DNA from: Pseudomonadota bacterium | GTDB lineage: Bacteria > Pseudomonadota > Gammaproteobacteria > Burkholderiales > Burkholderiaceae_C | Length of the DNA: 64,000 nucleotides | Reading direction: 5' to 3' | Assembly: GCA_020161145.1 (NCBI GenBank) | Contig: JAIUPQ010000006.1 | Span: 124,001-188,000 of the forward strand | Part shown: one piece after another, positions 17,155-29,234 of the stretch | Layout of the letters: each line of letters opens with the position of its first letter | Position numbering within the stretch: position 1 is the stretch's first letter | Program-made: the position numbers and the translations under genes | The notes under the pieces: model-generated | Databases searched by the model: none | Seen by the model: the letters and a program-made list of their open reading frames with translations, nothing else | What the model was told of the DNA's origin: nothing

Positions 17155-19041
17155 ATGAATATCTTTCTGGCCCTGCTGCTGCTGGCGCTGGGCCTGAGTT
17201 GGACGGGCTCGGCCCACGGCCGCGCGCCGCTGGCCGATGCCATCGTCGACCAGGCCGAGGACGATCCTCGCACCGCCCTGGCCCTGGCCGATGCCAAGCT
17301 GACCGAGGCCCGCCAGCGCGGCGACGGGCCGCTGCTGGTGTGGCTGTGGCTGGCGCGGGCCGAGGTGCATCTGATCAGCGAGCAGCCCGACGAGGCCGCC
17401 CACGACCTGGGCATGGCGCGCGAGGCGCTGGCGCTGCTGCCCGAGCCGGTGGACGAAGGGCTACGGCTGACATGGGGTCTGACCCAGCTGGCCTCGCAGC
17501 GCCACCGCCTGCCCCAGGCCGAGATGACGGCCCAGCTGGCCACGCTGCGGCCCCGCATCCAGGCATTGGGCGACGCGCGCCTGCTGTGCGACCTGGCCAT
17601 GGCCGAGGCGCAGGAGAAGCGCCGCGCCGGCGACATCGACGGCGCCTGGCTGGCCGGTGAGGCCTATGCGCGCTGCGCCCGCCAGCAGGGCAACCCCTAC
17701 AGCATGGCCAATGCGCTGACGGGGCTGTCGGTGCTGCGCGACCTGATGGTCACCGACGCCGACGGCGTGCGCACCTCGCTGGACTATGCACAGGCCGCGC
17801 TCATCGCGCTGGACGGCTATCCGGCACGGTTCCGGCGCAGCATCATCGAGTGGGAGATCGGCGCCACCCTGATCGACAAAGGCAACAGCGAGGCCGCCGT
17901 CGAGCCGCTGGAGCGGGCGCTGGCCCTGTCGCGCGAGCTGGGCGACGCGGCCGGCGTGGCCATCGCCAGCACCGACCTGGCCCGGGTCGAACTGGTGCGC
18001 CAACGACCCCAGGCGGCGCTGGCGCGGCTGGGCGCCACGGTGCTCCCGGCCAGCCTGCCCGTCGATTGGCGGGCCAACGCGGCCAAGGTCAGGTTGCGCG
18101 CGCTGGCCCAGTTGCGCCAGCCGCAGGTGCTGGGCGAGCTGGCGCTGGCCCGCGCCCTGCTCGATGAGTTGCCGCGCGACCGCTCGCGCAGCAGCCTGCT
18201 GGCCGCCATGGCCGAGGCCTGGGCTTCGCAAGGCCGCCACCAGGCCGCCTACGACGCGCTGCAGGAAGCCGAGGCGCTGCTGGACGGCTTGCGCGGCCAG
18301 CAGCGTGACCAGCAGGCGGTGCGGCTGCAGTCGCGCTACGAAGCCACGCTGCGCCAGGCCGAAGCCCGGCGCCTGCGCGCCGAGGGCGAGCAGGCCCGGC
18401 TGGCGCTGCAAGCCGAGGCAGCCCGGCGCGAGGGGTTGTGGGCCTTGATCGCCGCGTTGACCGTGGCCGCCACCGTGGGTGCGGCCGCCGTGCTGCACCT
18501 GTGGCGCACACGGCGCCTGGCTGCCGATCTGGCGCTGCGCGACGAGCTGACCGACACCCCCAATCGCCGTGCCGTGGCGACCTACGCCCAGGCGCAGGCC
18601 GAACTGGCAAGCCGGCTGGATGCCCCGCTGACGCTGGCGCTGATCGACCTGGACCACTTCAAGCGCGTCAACGACACCTGGGGCCACGACGGTGGCGACG
18701 CCGTGCTGCGTGCATTCGCCCGAAGCGCCCAGCGGGTGCTGCGTGGCCAGGACCGGCTGGGCCGCTGGGGCGGCGAAGAGTGGCTGCTGGTGATGCCAGG
18801 CACGCGCGAGAACGAGCTCGACGCCGTGTTCCAGCGCCTGCGCACGGCCTTCGCGCAGGCCGACATCGCCGGCCTGCCCAAGCCGCACGGGCTGACCTTC
18901 TCCATGGGCGCCGCCATGCTGACCGGCGCCCACACCGACTGGATGAACACCGTCAACTGGGCCGACCAGGCGCTGTACCGAGCCAAGCAGCTGGGCCGCG
19001 ACCAGATGCGCTGTGCCGGCAACGACGAGGATGCCCTGTGA
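17155..19041 (+). CDS. Diguanylate cyclase (GGDEF) with TPR-like periplasmic sensor, copy 1
   Basis: This 628-residue protein makes the messenger cyclic di-GMP. A signal sequence, about 400 residues of Ala-rich helical repeats of TPR type, one membrane segment (GLWALIAALTVAATVGAAAVLHLW) and a C-terminal GGDEF domain are in order. The active site reads GGEEW, within the range of functional sites, and the metal-binding LIDLDHFKRVNDTWGHDGGD is intact. The allosteric I-site RGQD lies five residues before GGEEW, so product inhibition is expected. It diverges from the A2M operon across 86 bp and overlaps a paralogue by four bases. Confidence 0.92.
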   Translation: MNIFLALLLLALGLSWTGSAHGRAPLADAIVDQAEDDPRTALALADAKLTEARQRGDGPLLVWLWLARAEVHLISEQPDEAAHDLGMAREALALLPEPVDEGLRLTWGLTQLASQRHRLPQAEMTAQLATLRPRIQALGDARLLCDLAMAEAQEKRRAGDIDGAWLAGEAYARCARQQGNPYSMANALTGLSVLRDLMVTDADGVRTSLDYAQAALIALDGYPARFRRSIIEWEIGATLIDKGNSEAAVEPLERALALSRELGDAAGVAIASTDLARVELVRQRPQAALARLGATVLPASLPVDWRANAAKVRLRALAQLRQPQVLGELALARALLDELPRDRSRSSLLAAMAEAWASQGRHQAAYDALQEAEALLDGLRGQQRDQQAVRLQSRYEATLRQAEARRLRAEGEQARLALQAEAARREGLWALIAALTVAATVGAAAVLHLWRTRRLAADLALRDELTDTPNRRAVATYAQAQAELASRLDAPLTLALIDLDHFKRVNDTWGHDGGDAVLRAFARSAQRVLRGQDRLGRWGGEEWLLVMPGTRENELDAVFQRLRTAFAQADIAGLPKPHGLTFSMGAAMLTGAHTDWMNTVNWADQALYRAKQLGRDQMRCAGNDEDAL

Positions 19042-20903
19042 CCGCTGCCTGGCGTGGCGCCGCAGGCGTGCTGCTGGCCTGGGCGGCCTGGACCGTCCAG
19101 GCCCAGCCATCGCCATCGCCATTGCCGGCACTGGTGGTGACCGAAGTGGCGGCACTGGCGCACGACAACCTGGCCGCTGCCGACCACCGCGCCACCCAGG
19201 CGTTGGCCGCGGCCCAGACCGGCCATCAACCCGCCCAGGGCTTCTGGGCCGCGCTGGCGCTGGCCGACGTGGCGCTGGCCGGCGGCCAACACCAACGCGC
19301 GCAGCGGGTGCTGGCCACGGCCGAGCGGCTATGGGCCCAGTTGCCCGCACCCGCCCTGCGCGAACAAGCCCACCTGCAGCTGCGGCAGCTGCAAGCCCAG
19401 CCACCGCTGCCGGCACGCCAGCCGGCCGCCTATGCCGCCTTGCGCCAGCAGGTGAGCGAGCTGAACGACACCCCGCTGGCCTGCGCGCTGACCCAGGCCG
19501 ACACGGTGGCCCTGCTGGCGGCAGTCAGTGTGGAAGAGGCCACCTTGAGCGCCGCCGATCTGCTGGCCTGCCGTCGGGCCATGACCAGTTCGCTGGACCA
19601 GGCCTGGGCTCTGGGGCTGGTCGCGCAGGCCCAGGCGGCGCGGAGCCAGGAGCCCGGTGACGCCGCCGGCGCCCAGGCCCGCCTGCAGGCCGCCCGCGCG
19701 CTGCTGACCAGGCAACCGGCAAGCCGCCTGCATGTGCAACTGCTGACCCTGCGAGGTGCGCTGGGCGATCAGCCCGCCCTCGTCCAGCAGGCGCTGTATG
19801 CGGCCCACAAGAGCGGTCACACCCTGGAGGCTGGCCAGGCGCGGCTGGTGCTGGCCGCCCAGCACCTGGCGCGCCACGAGGCCGGCGCCGCCCTGCCCTT
19901 GCTGCGTGCCGCCCGCCAGGATCTGGCGGCCGTGGATGAGCCCGACACCTGGGCGCGCTGGCATGCGCTGATGCTGCGCACGTTGACCGCACTGAACCAT
20001 GCCAGCCTCAGCCAGGCATTGGGCGAGGCTCAGGCCGCAGACAGCGATGCCGTGCAACCCGCCCTGCGTCGCGCCCTGGCGCAGGCCCGCGCCGCCGCCC
20101 ACGCCCGGCGTGACGATCCCCTCGGGGCCTACACCGCGCTGAGCCAGGCCCGGACGCTGGAGCCCGAGGCGCGCGCCCTGGCCCGCGACTGGCAACTGAC
20201 GCGGCTGCAGGCCCGCTACGACACGGCGCGCGAGCAGGCCGAGCTGGCCGCGCTGCGCCAGACCCAGGACAGCGCGGGCGCCCAACTGAGCGCCGACGCA
20301 GCCCGGCGCCAGACGCTGGGGCTGGTGGTGCTGGCGCTGGTGCTGTGGCTGCTGGCGGGCCTGTGGTTGACGCACCGGCTGCTCAGCACCCGGCGCCGGC
20401 TGACCGATCTGTCCCTGCGCGATGAATTGACCGATGCGCCCAACCGCCGTGCCATCACCGCCTATGCGCAGGAGCAGATCGTCCAGGCTCAGCGCCTGGG
20501 TGTGCCGATGGCGCTGGCGCTGATCGACCTGGATCACTTCAAGCGCGTCAACGACACCTGGGGCCACGACGGCGGCGACGCCGCGCTGCAGGCGTTTGCG
20601 CTGGTGGCCACCGAGGTGCTGGGCGGCCAGGATCGGCTGGGCCGTTGGGGCGGCGAGGAGTGGTTGCTGGTGATGCCGGGCAGAAAGCGCGATGACGTGC
20701 AGGCCGTGTTCGAGCGGCTGCGCACTGCGTTTGGCGCGCAGGCCGTCACCGGCCTGCCCACGCCGCACGGCCTGACGTTCTCCATGGGCGTGGCCTTGCT
20801 GGACAGCGGCCGCACCCATCTGGACGCGCTGGTGGCCATTGCCGACCAGCGGCTGTACCGCGCCAAGACCGACGGACGCGACCGCTGCGTGGCGGCGGAC
20901 TGA
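19038..20903 (+). CDS. Diguanylate cyclase (GGDEF) with TPR-like sensor, copy 2
   Basis: This 621-residue protein is a tandem paralogue of the preceding gene. GTG 19038 overlaps the upstream TGA (GTGA), so translation is coupled. It has a signal peptide (GVLLAWAAWTVQAQ), a helical repeat domain, one membrane span (LGLVVLALVLWLLAGLWL) and a GGDEF domain with GGEEW. The GGDEF parts of the two proteins are nearly identical while the sensor domains have drifted far apart. The I-site position reads GGQD (20622-20633), so the Arg is lost and feedback inhibition at this site is probably absent. Confidence 0.9.
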   Translation: MTAAWRGAAGVLLAWAAWTVQAQPSPSPLPALVVTEVAALAHDNLAAADHRATQALAAAQTGHQPAQGFWAALALADVALAGGQHQRAQRVLATAERLWAQLPAPALREQAHLQLRQLQAQPPLPARQPAAYAALRQQVSELNDTPLACALTQADTVALLAAVSVEEATLSAADLLACRRAMTSSLDQAWALGLVAQAQAARSQEPGDAAGAQARLQAARALLTRQPASRLHVQLLTLRGALGDQPALVQQALYAAHKSGHTLEAGQARLVLAAQHLARHEAGAALPLLRAARQDLAAVDEPDTWARWHALMLRTLTALNHASLSQALGEAQAADSDAVQPALRRALAQARAAAHARRDDPLGAYTALSQARTLEPEARALARDWQLTRLQARYDTAREQAELAALRQTQDSAGAQLSADAARRQTLGLVVLALVLWLLAGLWLTHRLLSTRRRLTDLSLRDELTDAPNRRAITAYAQEQIVQAQRLGVPMALALIDLDHFKRVNDTWGHDGGDAALQAFALVATEVLGGQDRLGRWGGEEWLLVMPGRKRDDVQAVFERLRTAFGAQAVTGLPTPHGLTFSMGVALLDSGRTHLDALVAIADQRLYRAKTDGRDRCVAAD

Positions 20904-20916
20904 GAGCGGCCCCTGT

Positions 20917-22971
20917 CTAGTCGTCGTCGCTGACGCGGTGATCGGCCATCAGCCGCTGCTGCACGGCCGGCGGCACGGCGTCGTAGTGGGACAGCGCCAG
21001 CACGTAGCGACCCTGCCCCTGCGTCAGCGCATTCAGGCGCGACTGGTAACCGGCCAGCTCGGCCAGCGGCGCCTGGCCGCGCACCACCACGGTGCCCAGG
21101 CCGCTGGTGGTGCTGCCGTTGACCAGGCCGCGGCGGCTGGCCAGATCGCCGGTGATGTCGCCCATGGCCGTCTCGGGCGCGCTGATCTCGATGTGCACCA
21201 CCGGCTCCAGCACGCTGGGGTTGGCGGCACGGATGGCGGCCATGAAGGCCTTGCGCCCGGCGGTGGTAAAGGCGATGTCCTTGCTGTCCACGCTGTGGTG
21301 TTTGCCGTCGTAGACGGTGACCTTGACGTCGGCCACCGGGTAGCCGGCGATGGCACCGCTGGCCAGCACCTCGCGCACGCCTTTTTCCACGGCCGGCATG
21401 AACTGGCCCGGGATGACACCGCCCTTGACGGCATCGACGAACTCAAACCCCGTGCCGCGCGGCAGCGGCTCCACGCGCAGCATGACCTCGCCGAACTGCC
21501 CGGCGCCACCACTTTGCTTTTTGTGGCGGTGGTGGCCCTCGGCCGGGGCGGTGATGGTCTCGCGGTAGGCGATGCGCGGCGGGCGGGTCTCCACCTCGAT
21601 GCGCTGGCTGGCCTGCAGCCGCTCCAGCAGGATGCGCAGATGCAGCTCGCCCAGGCCGTAGATCACGGTCTCGTTGGTGACGGCCACCCGCTCCAGCTTC
21701 AGGCAGGGGTCTTCGTCCACCAGCTTGGTCAGCATGTCCCACAGCCGCTGCTCGTCGCCATGGCGCTTGGGGGCAATGGCCAGGCCATGCACCGGCACCG
21801 GCAGGCTCAGCGGCTTGAGGTGGATGTGGGCGTCCTCGGCCGCGTCGTGCAGCACGGCGTCGTAGTGGATGGCATCGACCTTGGCCACGGCGGCGATGTC
21901 ACCGGGCCCGGCCGCCACCACCTCGATCTGCTGCTTGCCTTGCAGCATCAACAGGTGACCGACCTTGAACGGCTTGCGCGCGTCGCCCACGTAGAGCTGG
22001 CTGTCGCGCTGCACCGTGCCCTGGTGGACGCGGAAGATGCCCAGCCGCCCGACGAAGGGATCGACGGTGACCTTGAACACATGGGCCAGCACGTGCGCAG
22101 CCGGGTCGGGCGTGGCCACCATGGGCTGGGCCGCCGCGCCCTCGCCGCGCAGGAACTCGGGCGGGTTGGCCTCGCTGGGGCTGGGCAGCAGCCGCACGAT
22201 GACGTCCAGCAACTCGGCCACGCCGGCGCCGCTGCGGGCGGAGGTGAAGCACACGGGAATCAGGTGGCCCTCGCGCAAGGCCTGCTCCAGCGGCGCATGC
22301 AGTTCGCTGGCGTCCACGTCGCCTTCGGTCAGGTAGCGCTCGACGAAGGCGGCGTCCACCTCCACCACCTGCTCCACCAGTGCGCGGTGGGCGTCGGCCA
22401 CCTGGCCGAAGTCGCACGCGCCCTCGCGGCTGAAAAAGCAGTCCGCCACCCGCGTACCGCCGCCGGCCGGCAGGTTCAGCGGCAGGCATTCGGTGCCGAA
22501 CTCGGCGCGGATGGCCGCCAGCAGGCCGGGCAGATCCACCCCCGGTGCGTCGATCTTGTTGATCACGATGAGGCGGTCCAGGTGGCGCTCGGCCGCGTAG
22601 GCCATCATCCGGCTGGCCATGGGCGTCAGGCCCGTGGTGGCATCGACCACCACCACCGCCGTCTCCACGGCCTCCAGTGCCGGCAGGCTCTGACCCAGCG
22701 CGTCGGCCGAGCCGGGGGTGTCCAGCAGGTGGATGCGGGTCTGCCCGTGCGTCAGGTGCATGACGGCGGTGTTCAGCGAATGGCCGAACTGGCGCTCCAG
22801 GGGGTCGAAGTCGCTCACCGTGCTGCCGCGCTCCAGCGTGCCCGCCGCGGCAATGGCCCCCGCCTGCGCCAGCAGCGCTTCGGCCAGCAAGGTCTTGCCG
22901 GCCCCCGAGGGGCCGACCAGCGCCAGCGTGCGAATGGCGTCGGGTTGGATGAGCGGGGTTGGGCTGGACAT
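20917..22971 (-). CDS. Elongation factor G-like GTPase (FusA2-type paralogue)
   Basis: This 684-residue translational GTPase has a P-loop GPSGAGKT (residues 20-27), DTPGSAD and NKID. Domains II to V follow, with SGGAGQFGEVMLRVEPLPRG and the C-terminal AMGDITGDLASRRGLV. It is divergent from housekeeping EF-G and looks like the second EF-G copies found in many bacteria, some of which lack translocation activity. No str-operon genes (rpsL, rpsG, tuf) lie nearby, which supports the paralogue reading. ATG 22971 is preceded by GAGGAG; the longer frame start at 23028 has none. It diverges from the gcv operon. Confidence 0.88.
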   Translation of the reverse strand: MSSPTPLIQPDAIRTLALVGPSGAGKTLLAEALLAQAGAIAAAGTLERGSTVSDFDPLERQFGHSLNTAVMHLTHGQTRIHLLDTPGSADALGQSLPALEAVETAVVVVDATTGLTPMASRMMAYAAERHLDRLIVINKIDAPGVDLPGLLAAIRAEFGTECLPLNLPAGGGTRVADCFFSREGACDFGQVADAHRALVEQVVEVDAAFVERYLTEGDVDASELHAPLEQALREGHLIPVCFTSARSGAGVAELLDVIVRLLPSPSEANPPEFLRGEGAAAQPMVATPDPAAHVLAHVFKVTVDPFVGRLGIFRVHQGTVQRDSQLYVGDARKPFKVGHLLMLQGKQQIEVVAAGPGDIAAVAKVDAIHYDAVLHDAAEDAHIHLKPLSLPVPVHGLAIAPKRHGDEQRLWDMLTKLVDEDPCLKLERVAVTNETVIYGLGELHLRILLERLQASQRIEVETRPPRIAYRETITAPAEGHHRHKKQSGGAGQFGEVMLRVEPLPRGTGFEFVDAVKGGVIPGQFMPAVEKGVREVLASGAIAGYPVADVKVTVYDGKHHSVDSKDIAFTTAGRKAFMAAIRAANPSVLEPVVHIEISAPETAMGDITGDLASRRGLVNGSTTSGLGTVVVRGQAPLAELAGYQSRLNALTQGQGRYVLALSHYDAVPPAVQQRLMADHRVSDDD

Positions 22972-23047
22972 CTGGCGCTCCTCGTGGGGGTGATGCCCCA
23001 CGCTAGCGCGCAGCGGGCGCGGGCGCAAGTGCGGCGGTCAACTGCCG

Positions 23048-23076
23048 TGTGAATGCCCCTAGTTGATGGCTAGAAT
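23048..23076 (+). promoter_or_regulatory. Candidate sigma-70 promoter of the gcv operon
   Basis: TAGAAT at 23071-23076 is a good -10 box. The -35 position 17 bp upstream (TGTGAA, 23048-23053) is weak. A start near 23083 would put the transcript's 5' end just before the first glycine aptamer. Support is positional only. Confidence 0.35.
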
Positions 23077-23087
23077 CGCGCCGTCAG

Positions 23088-23306
23088 CAGGAGAGCGTCT
23101 GCCGCGTGAGCGGCGGGCCGCCGAAGGCGCAGGGCATGAGCCCGAACGCTCAGGCAAAAGGACTGCGGGCCGCGCCACCCGGAGCCAACCGGTCGCGCGC
23201 ACCTCACTGGAGAGTGGCGGCATCCAGCCGCCCACCGAAGGGGCAAACCCGGCGTGCGCTGCCATGGCGCCGGGCCAATCTCTCAGGTAAAGCGGACAGC
23301 GAGGGC
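23088..23306 (+). promoter_or_regulatory. Tandem glycine riboswitch upstream of gcvT
   Basis: Two glycine aptamers stand in series. Aptamer 1 (about 23088-23168) has GGAGAGCG, CCGAAGGCGCA and CGCTCAGGCAAAAGGAC. Aptamer 2 (about 23209-23306) has GGAGAGTGG, CCGAAGGGGCAAA and TCTCTCAGGTAAAGCGGAC. These are the conserved P1/P3 core strings of the class, and the tandem form with a short linker is the common one. The gcvT start follows about 40 bases later. In known cases glycine binding turns on glycine-cleavage genes. Confidence 0.95.
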
Positions 23307-23347
23307 AACTGTGTGTGGATCGCCATTGCCCTTTTGGAGGAAACCCC

Positions 23348-24472
23348 ATGTCTGACGCTGCCTTGCTGCAAACCCCGCTGCACGCCCTGCACCTTGAACT
23401 CGGCGCCAAGATGGTGCCCTTCGCCGGCTACTCGATGCCGGTGCAATACCCCAGCGGCCTGGTGGCCGAGCACCACCAGACGCGCCAGTCGGCGGGCCTG
23501 TTCGACGTCTCGCACATGGGTCAGTTGCGGCTCGATGGCCCCGACGCCGCGGCCGCCTTCGAGACGCTGATGCCCATGGACGTGCAGAGCCTGGGCGTGG
23601 ACAAGCAGCGCTACGGCCTGCTGCTGACCGACGAGGGCACCATCATCGACGACTTGATGTTCGTCAACCGGGGCGACCACCTCTTCGTCATCGTCAACGG
23701 CGCCTGCAAGGCCGGCGACATCGCCCACATCCAGGCGCGCATCGGCGGCCGCTGCAAGGTGACGCCCCTGCCCGAGCGGGCGCTGCTGGCGCTGCAAGGC
23801 CCGCAGGCGGTGGCAGCGCTGGCGCGCCTCATCCCCGGCGTGGACAAGCTGGTCTTCATGACCGGCGGCGCCTTCAACTGGCAGGGCGCCGACCTCTACA
23901 TCACCCGCAGCGGCTACACCGGCGAGGACGGCGTGGAGATCTCGGTGCACCAGAGCCGCGCCGAGATGCTGGCCCGTGCGCTGCTGGCGCTGCCCGAGGT
24001 CAAGCCCATTGGCCTGGGCGCGCGCAACTCGCTGCGGCTGGAAGCCGGCCTGTGCCTCTATGGCAACGACATCGACACCACCACCACGCCCGTGGAAGGC
24101 GCGCTGAACTGGGCCATCCAGAAGGTGCGCCGCACCGGCGGCGAGCGCGCCGGGGGCTTTCCCGGTGCGGCCACGGTGCTGGCCCAGCTGGACGGCAGCC
24201 AGCCGGCCACGCGCAAGCGCGTGGGCCTGGTCGCCAAGGAGCGCATCCCCGTGCGCGAGCCGGCCGAGTTGCGCAACTTCGACGGCCAGCGCATCGGCCA
24301 GGTGACCAGCGGCCTGCTGGGCCCCACCGTCAACCAGCCCATTGCCATGGGCTATGTCGAGTCCGACTACGCGGCGCTGGGCACCGAGGTATTCGCCATG
24401 GTGCGCGGCAAACCGGTGCCCATGCTGGTGTCGGCCATGCCGTTCAACCCCGCCAACTACTATCGCGGCTGA
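23348..24472 (+). CDS. gcvT: Aminomethyltransferase, glycine cleavage T protein
   Basis: The 374-residue T protein moves the methylene group from aminomethyl-lipoyl-H protein to tetrahydrofolate and releases ammonia. The folate-binding stretch AGLFDVSHMGQLRL, the SGYTGEDGVEI motif and the C-terminal domain with IGQVTSG are all present. ATG 23348 follows GGAGGAAA at a good distance. The tandem glycine riboswitch in the leader gives substrate control. The gene heads a compact gcvT-gcvH-gcvP operon. Confidence 0.97.
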   Translation: MSDAALLQTPLHALHLELGAKMVPFAGYSMPVQYPSGLVAEHHQTRQSAGLFDVSHMGQLRLDGPDAAAAFETLMPMDVQSLGVDKQRYGLLLTDEGTIIDDLMFVNRGDHLFVIVNGACKAGDIAHIQARIGGRCKVTPLPERALLALQGPQAVAALARLIPGVDKLVFMTGGAFNWQGADLYITRSGYTGEDGVEISVHQSRAEMLARALLALPEVKPIGLGARNSLRLEAGLCLYGNDIDTTTTPVEGALNWAIQKVRRTGGERAGGFPGAATVLAQLDGSQPATRKRVGLVAKERIPVREPAELRNFDGQRIGQVTSGLLGPTVNQPIAMGYVESDYAALGTEVFAMVRGKPVPMLVSAMPFNPANYYRG

Positions 24473-24515
24473 CCCCCATTCCCTACCCACAGACCCCTAC
24501 TGAGGCAAACCCACC

Positions 24516-24890
24516 ATGACCATCAAATACACCCCCGACCACGAATGGGTTGAGATTCACGGCGACGGCACCGTCACCGTCGGCATCACCGTCCACGCGC
24601 AGGATGCGCTGGGCGACGTGGTGTTTGTCGATCTGCCCGAGGTCGGCCGCAGCTACGACGAGCGGGAAGTTGCCGGTGTCGTCGAGTCGGTCAAGGCCGC
24701 CGCCGACGTGTACATGCCGGTATCGGGCGAGATCACCGAAGTCAACGAGGCGCTGCGTGCCGAGCCTGCGCTGGCCAACAGCGACCCGCTCAAGAGCGGC
24801 TGGTTCTTCAAGGTCAAGCTGGCCAGCCCCAGCCAGCTCGACGCCCTGATGGACAGCACCGCCTACGACGAGCTGCTCAAGTCGCTCTGA
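24516..24890 (+). CDS. gcvH: Glycine cleavage system H protein
   Basis: This 124-residue lipoyl carrier shuttles the aminomethyl intermediate between the P, T and L proteins. The lipoylation site is Lys 60 in [15 protein letters not shown]. The flanking beta-hairpin fold ([22 protein letters not shown]) and the length are typical. It lies 43 bases after gcvT. Confidence 0.97.
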   Translation: MTIKYTPDHEWVEIHGDGTVTVGITVHAQDALGDVVFVDLPEVGRSYDEREVAGVVESVKAAADVYMPVSGEITEVNEALRAEPALANSDPLKSGWFFKVKLASPSQLDALMDSTAYDELLKSL

Positions 24891-24966
24891 GCCTTCATTC
24901 GTCCTGCCGCGCACCCCGGCCACCGGCCGGTGCGCGGCGCCCGCCTTGCCTACCCGCGCCGACGCC

Positions 24967-27882
<2,916 letters not shown>

Positions 27883-28040
27883 AGGCCTGGTTGCGGGTAT
27901 GCCCTCTGGTCCAGGGGGCGTACCCGGCGCAGACTTGGCAGCACCCCCAGAGCCGGGCTGCACGCAGCCGGCATGCGGTTGCTGCCAAGGCAGCGCGGCA
28001 CCGCGTGATGAGCTTGCGCTGCCATCGGGTGGAGCCTGCG

Positions 28041-29123
28041 ATGCAACCCACGACCACCACCGCGCGGGCCTGGCTGGCGGCTGCCGTGCTGACGGCGCTG
28101 TGCGCCCAGTCGGCACAGTCCCAAACCTTGTACGCCTACCGGCTGGCCCAGCAGAAGATCGGCTGCTTTGCCGAAGGCATCAACGACAGCGGCCAGATCG
28201 TCGGCACCCACGATCAGGGATCCGGGGTTGCGTTTCTGTCGTTGCCCCATGGCGGCGCCATCCGCAACCTGAGCCAGCCGGGCGACATGTGGTCCAAGGC
28301 CACGGCCGTGAACAACGCAGGGGTCGTGATTGGCCGCTATCGCGATGCGCTGGGCCAGTGGCTGACCTTCCTCACGGACGCGGACGGCGCCAACCGCCGT
28401 CCCTACCCGCTGCCTCCGGGCATGGCCTCGTTCGGCCCGAGGGACCTCAACGATGCGGGCCAGGTGCTGGGGGCGCGCGACGGCGAGGCAAGCGCCATCG
28501 TGCAGGCCGATGGCTTCAGTTGGCAGGACGTGGAGGCACCCGCCGACGCCGTGGGGCCCGTCGCGCTGCGCCTCAACGAAAGTGGGCAGGTGATCGGCTG
28601 GGCCTCCTTCGCCCCCCCATCGACCGCCACCTACGGTTTCGTCACCGGCCCAGGCGGGCTGGGCGCCGCCTGGCTGCGCACCCCCGCCACCCACCTGGCG
28701 GTGTACGTCCACGGCTTGAACGACCTGGGCCAGGTGGCGGGCACGCTGACCACGCTGAATGAAAGCACCCGCGGCTTCATCAGCAACCCCGGCCCATCGG
28801 GCGGCGCCTACCTCAAGCGCGCGGGGCAGCCACACGACTCGATCGAGGTGCTGGGCATCGACAGCCAGGGCCGCGCCTATGGCAGCCTGCATGAAAAGCT
28901 GCCTTCGGGCGAGCGCAGGCGGTTTGCCTATGTGGCCGGCCCCGACCGCAAGGTGGTGGACTTGAACCCCCTGGTCGTCAACCTGCCGCCCGGTGTGGCG
29001 CTCAAGCAGGTGCGGGACATCAACCGCAACGGCCAGATGGCCGTGCAGGCCGGCACGCTCGGCGGCGAGGACAACAACATCTGCTACATCGTCTGCCCCG
29101 AGCCCCGCTGCACGCCGGGTTGA
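28041..29123 (+). CDS. Exported HAF-type repeat protein
   Basis: This 360-residue exported protein has a signal peptide cut near SAQSQ. It consists of about seven short repeats built on a G-I-N/D-x-x-G-Q-V-x-G pattern, such as GINDSGQIVG, VNNAGVVIG, LNDAGQVLG, LNESGQVIG, LNDLGQVAG, IDSQGRAYG and INRNGQMAV. This is the pattern of extracellular HAF-family beta-propeller-like proteins, whose function is unknown. Two Cys close to the C-terminus may form a disulfide. ATG 28041 follows GGAG. Three exported or envelope genes follow each other from here. Confidence 0.78.
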   Translation: MQPTTTTARAWLAAAVLTALCAQSAQSQTLYAYRLAQQKIGCFAEGINDSGQIVGTHDQGSGVAFLSLPHGGAIRNLSQPGDMWSKATAVNNAGVVIGRYRDALGQWLTFLTDADGANRRPYPLPPGMASFGPRDLNDAGQVLGARDGEASAIVQADGFSWQDVEAPADAVGPVALRLNESGQVIGWASFAPPSTATYGFVTGPGGLGAAWLRTPATHLAVYVHGLNDLGQVAGTLTTLNESTRGFISNPGPSGGAYLKRAGQPHDSIEVLGIDSQGRAYGSLHEKLPSGERRRFAYVAGPDRKVVDLNPLVVNLPPGVALKQVRDINRNGQMAVQAGTLGGEDNNICYIVCPEPRCTPG

Positions 29124-29234
29124 TGCGGCGTGGCCGCAGGGGCGCAGGTCGCGGTGCAGGCATCGAGGCCGACCCTTGTGCGGATGGGACACTGCGGCGC
29201 CCACCGAACCCACGCTGCCGCCCCGCCTGCCACC

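Noticed and set aside
23063-23290. 75-codon frame in the gcv leader
   Set aside because: It lies fully within the glycine riboswitch, whose conserved RNA strings explain the sequence.
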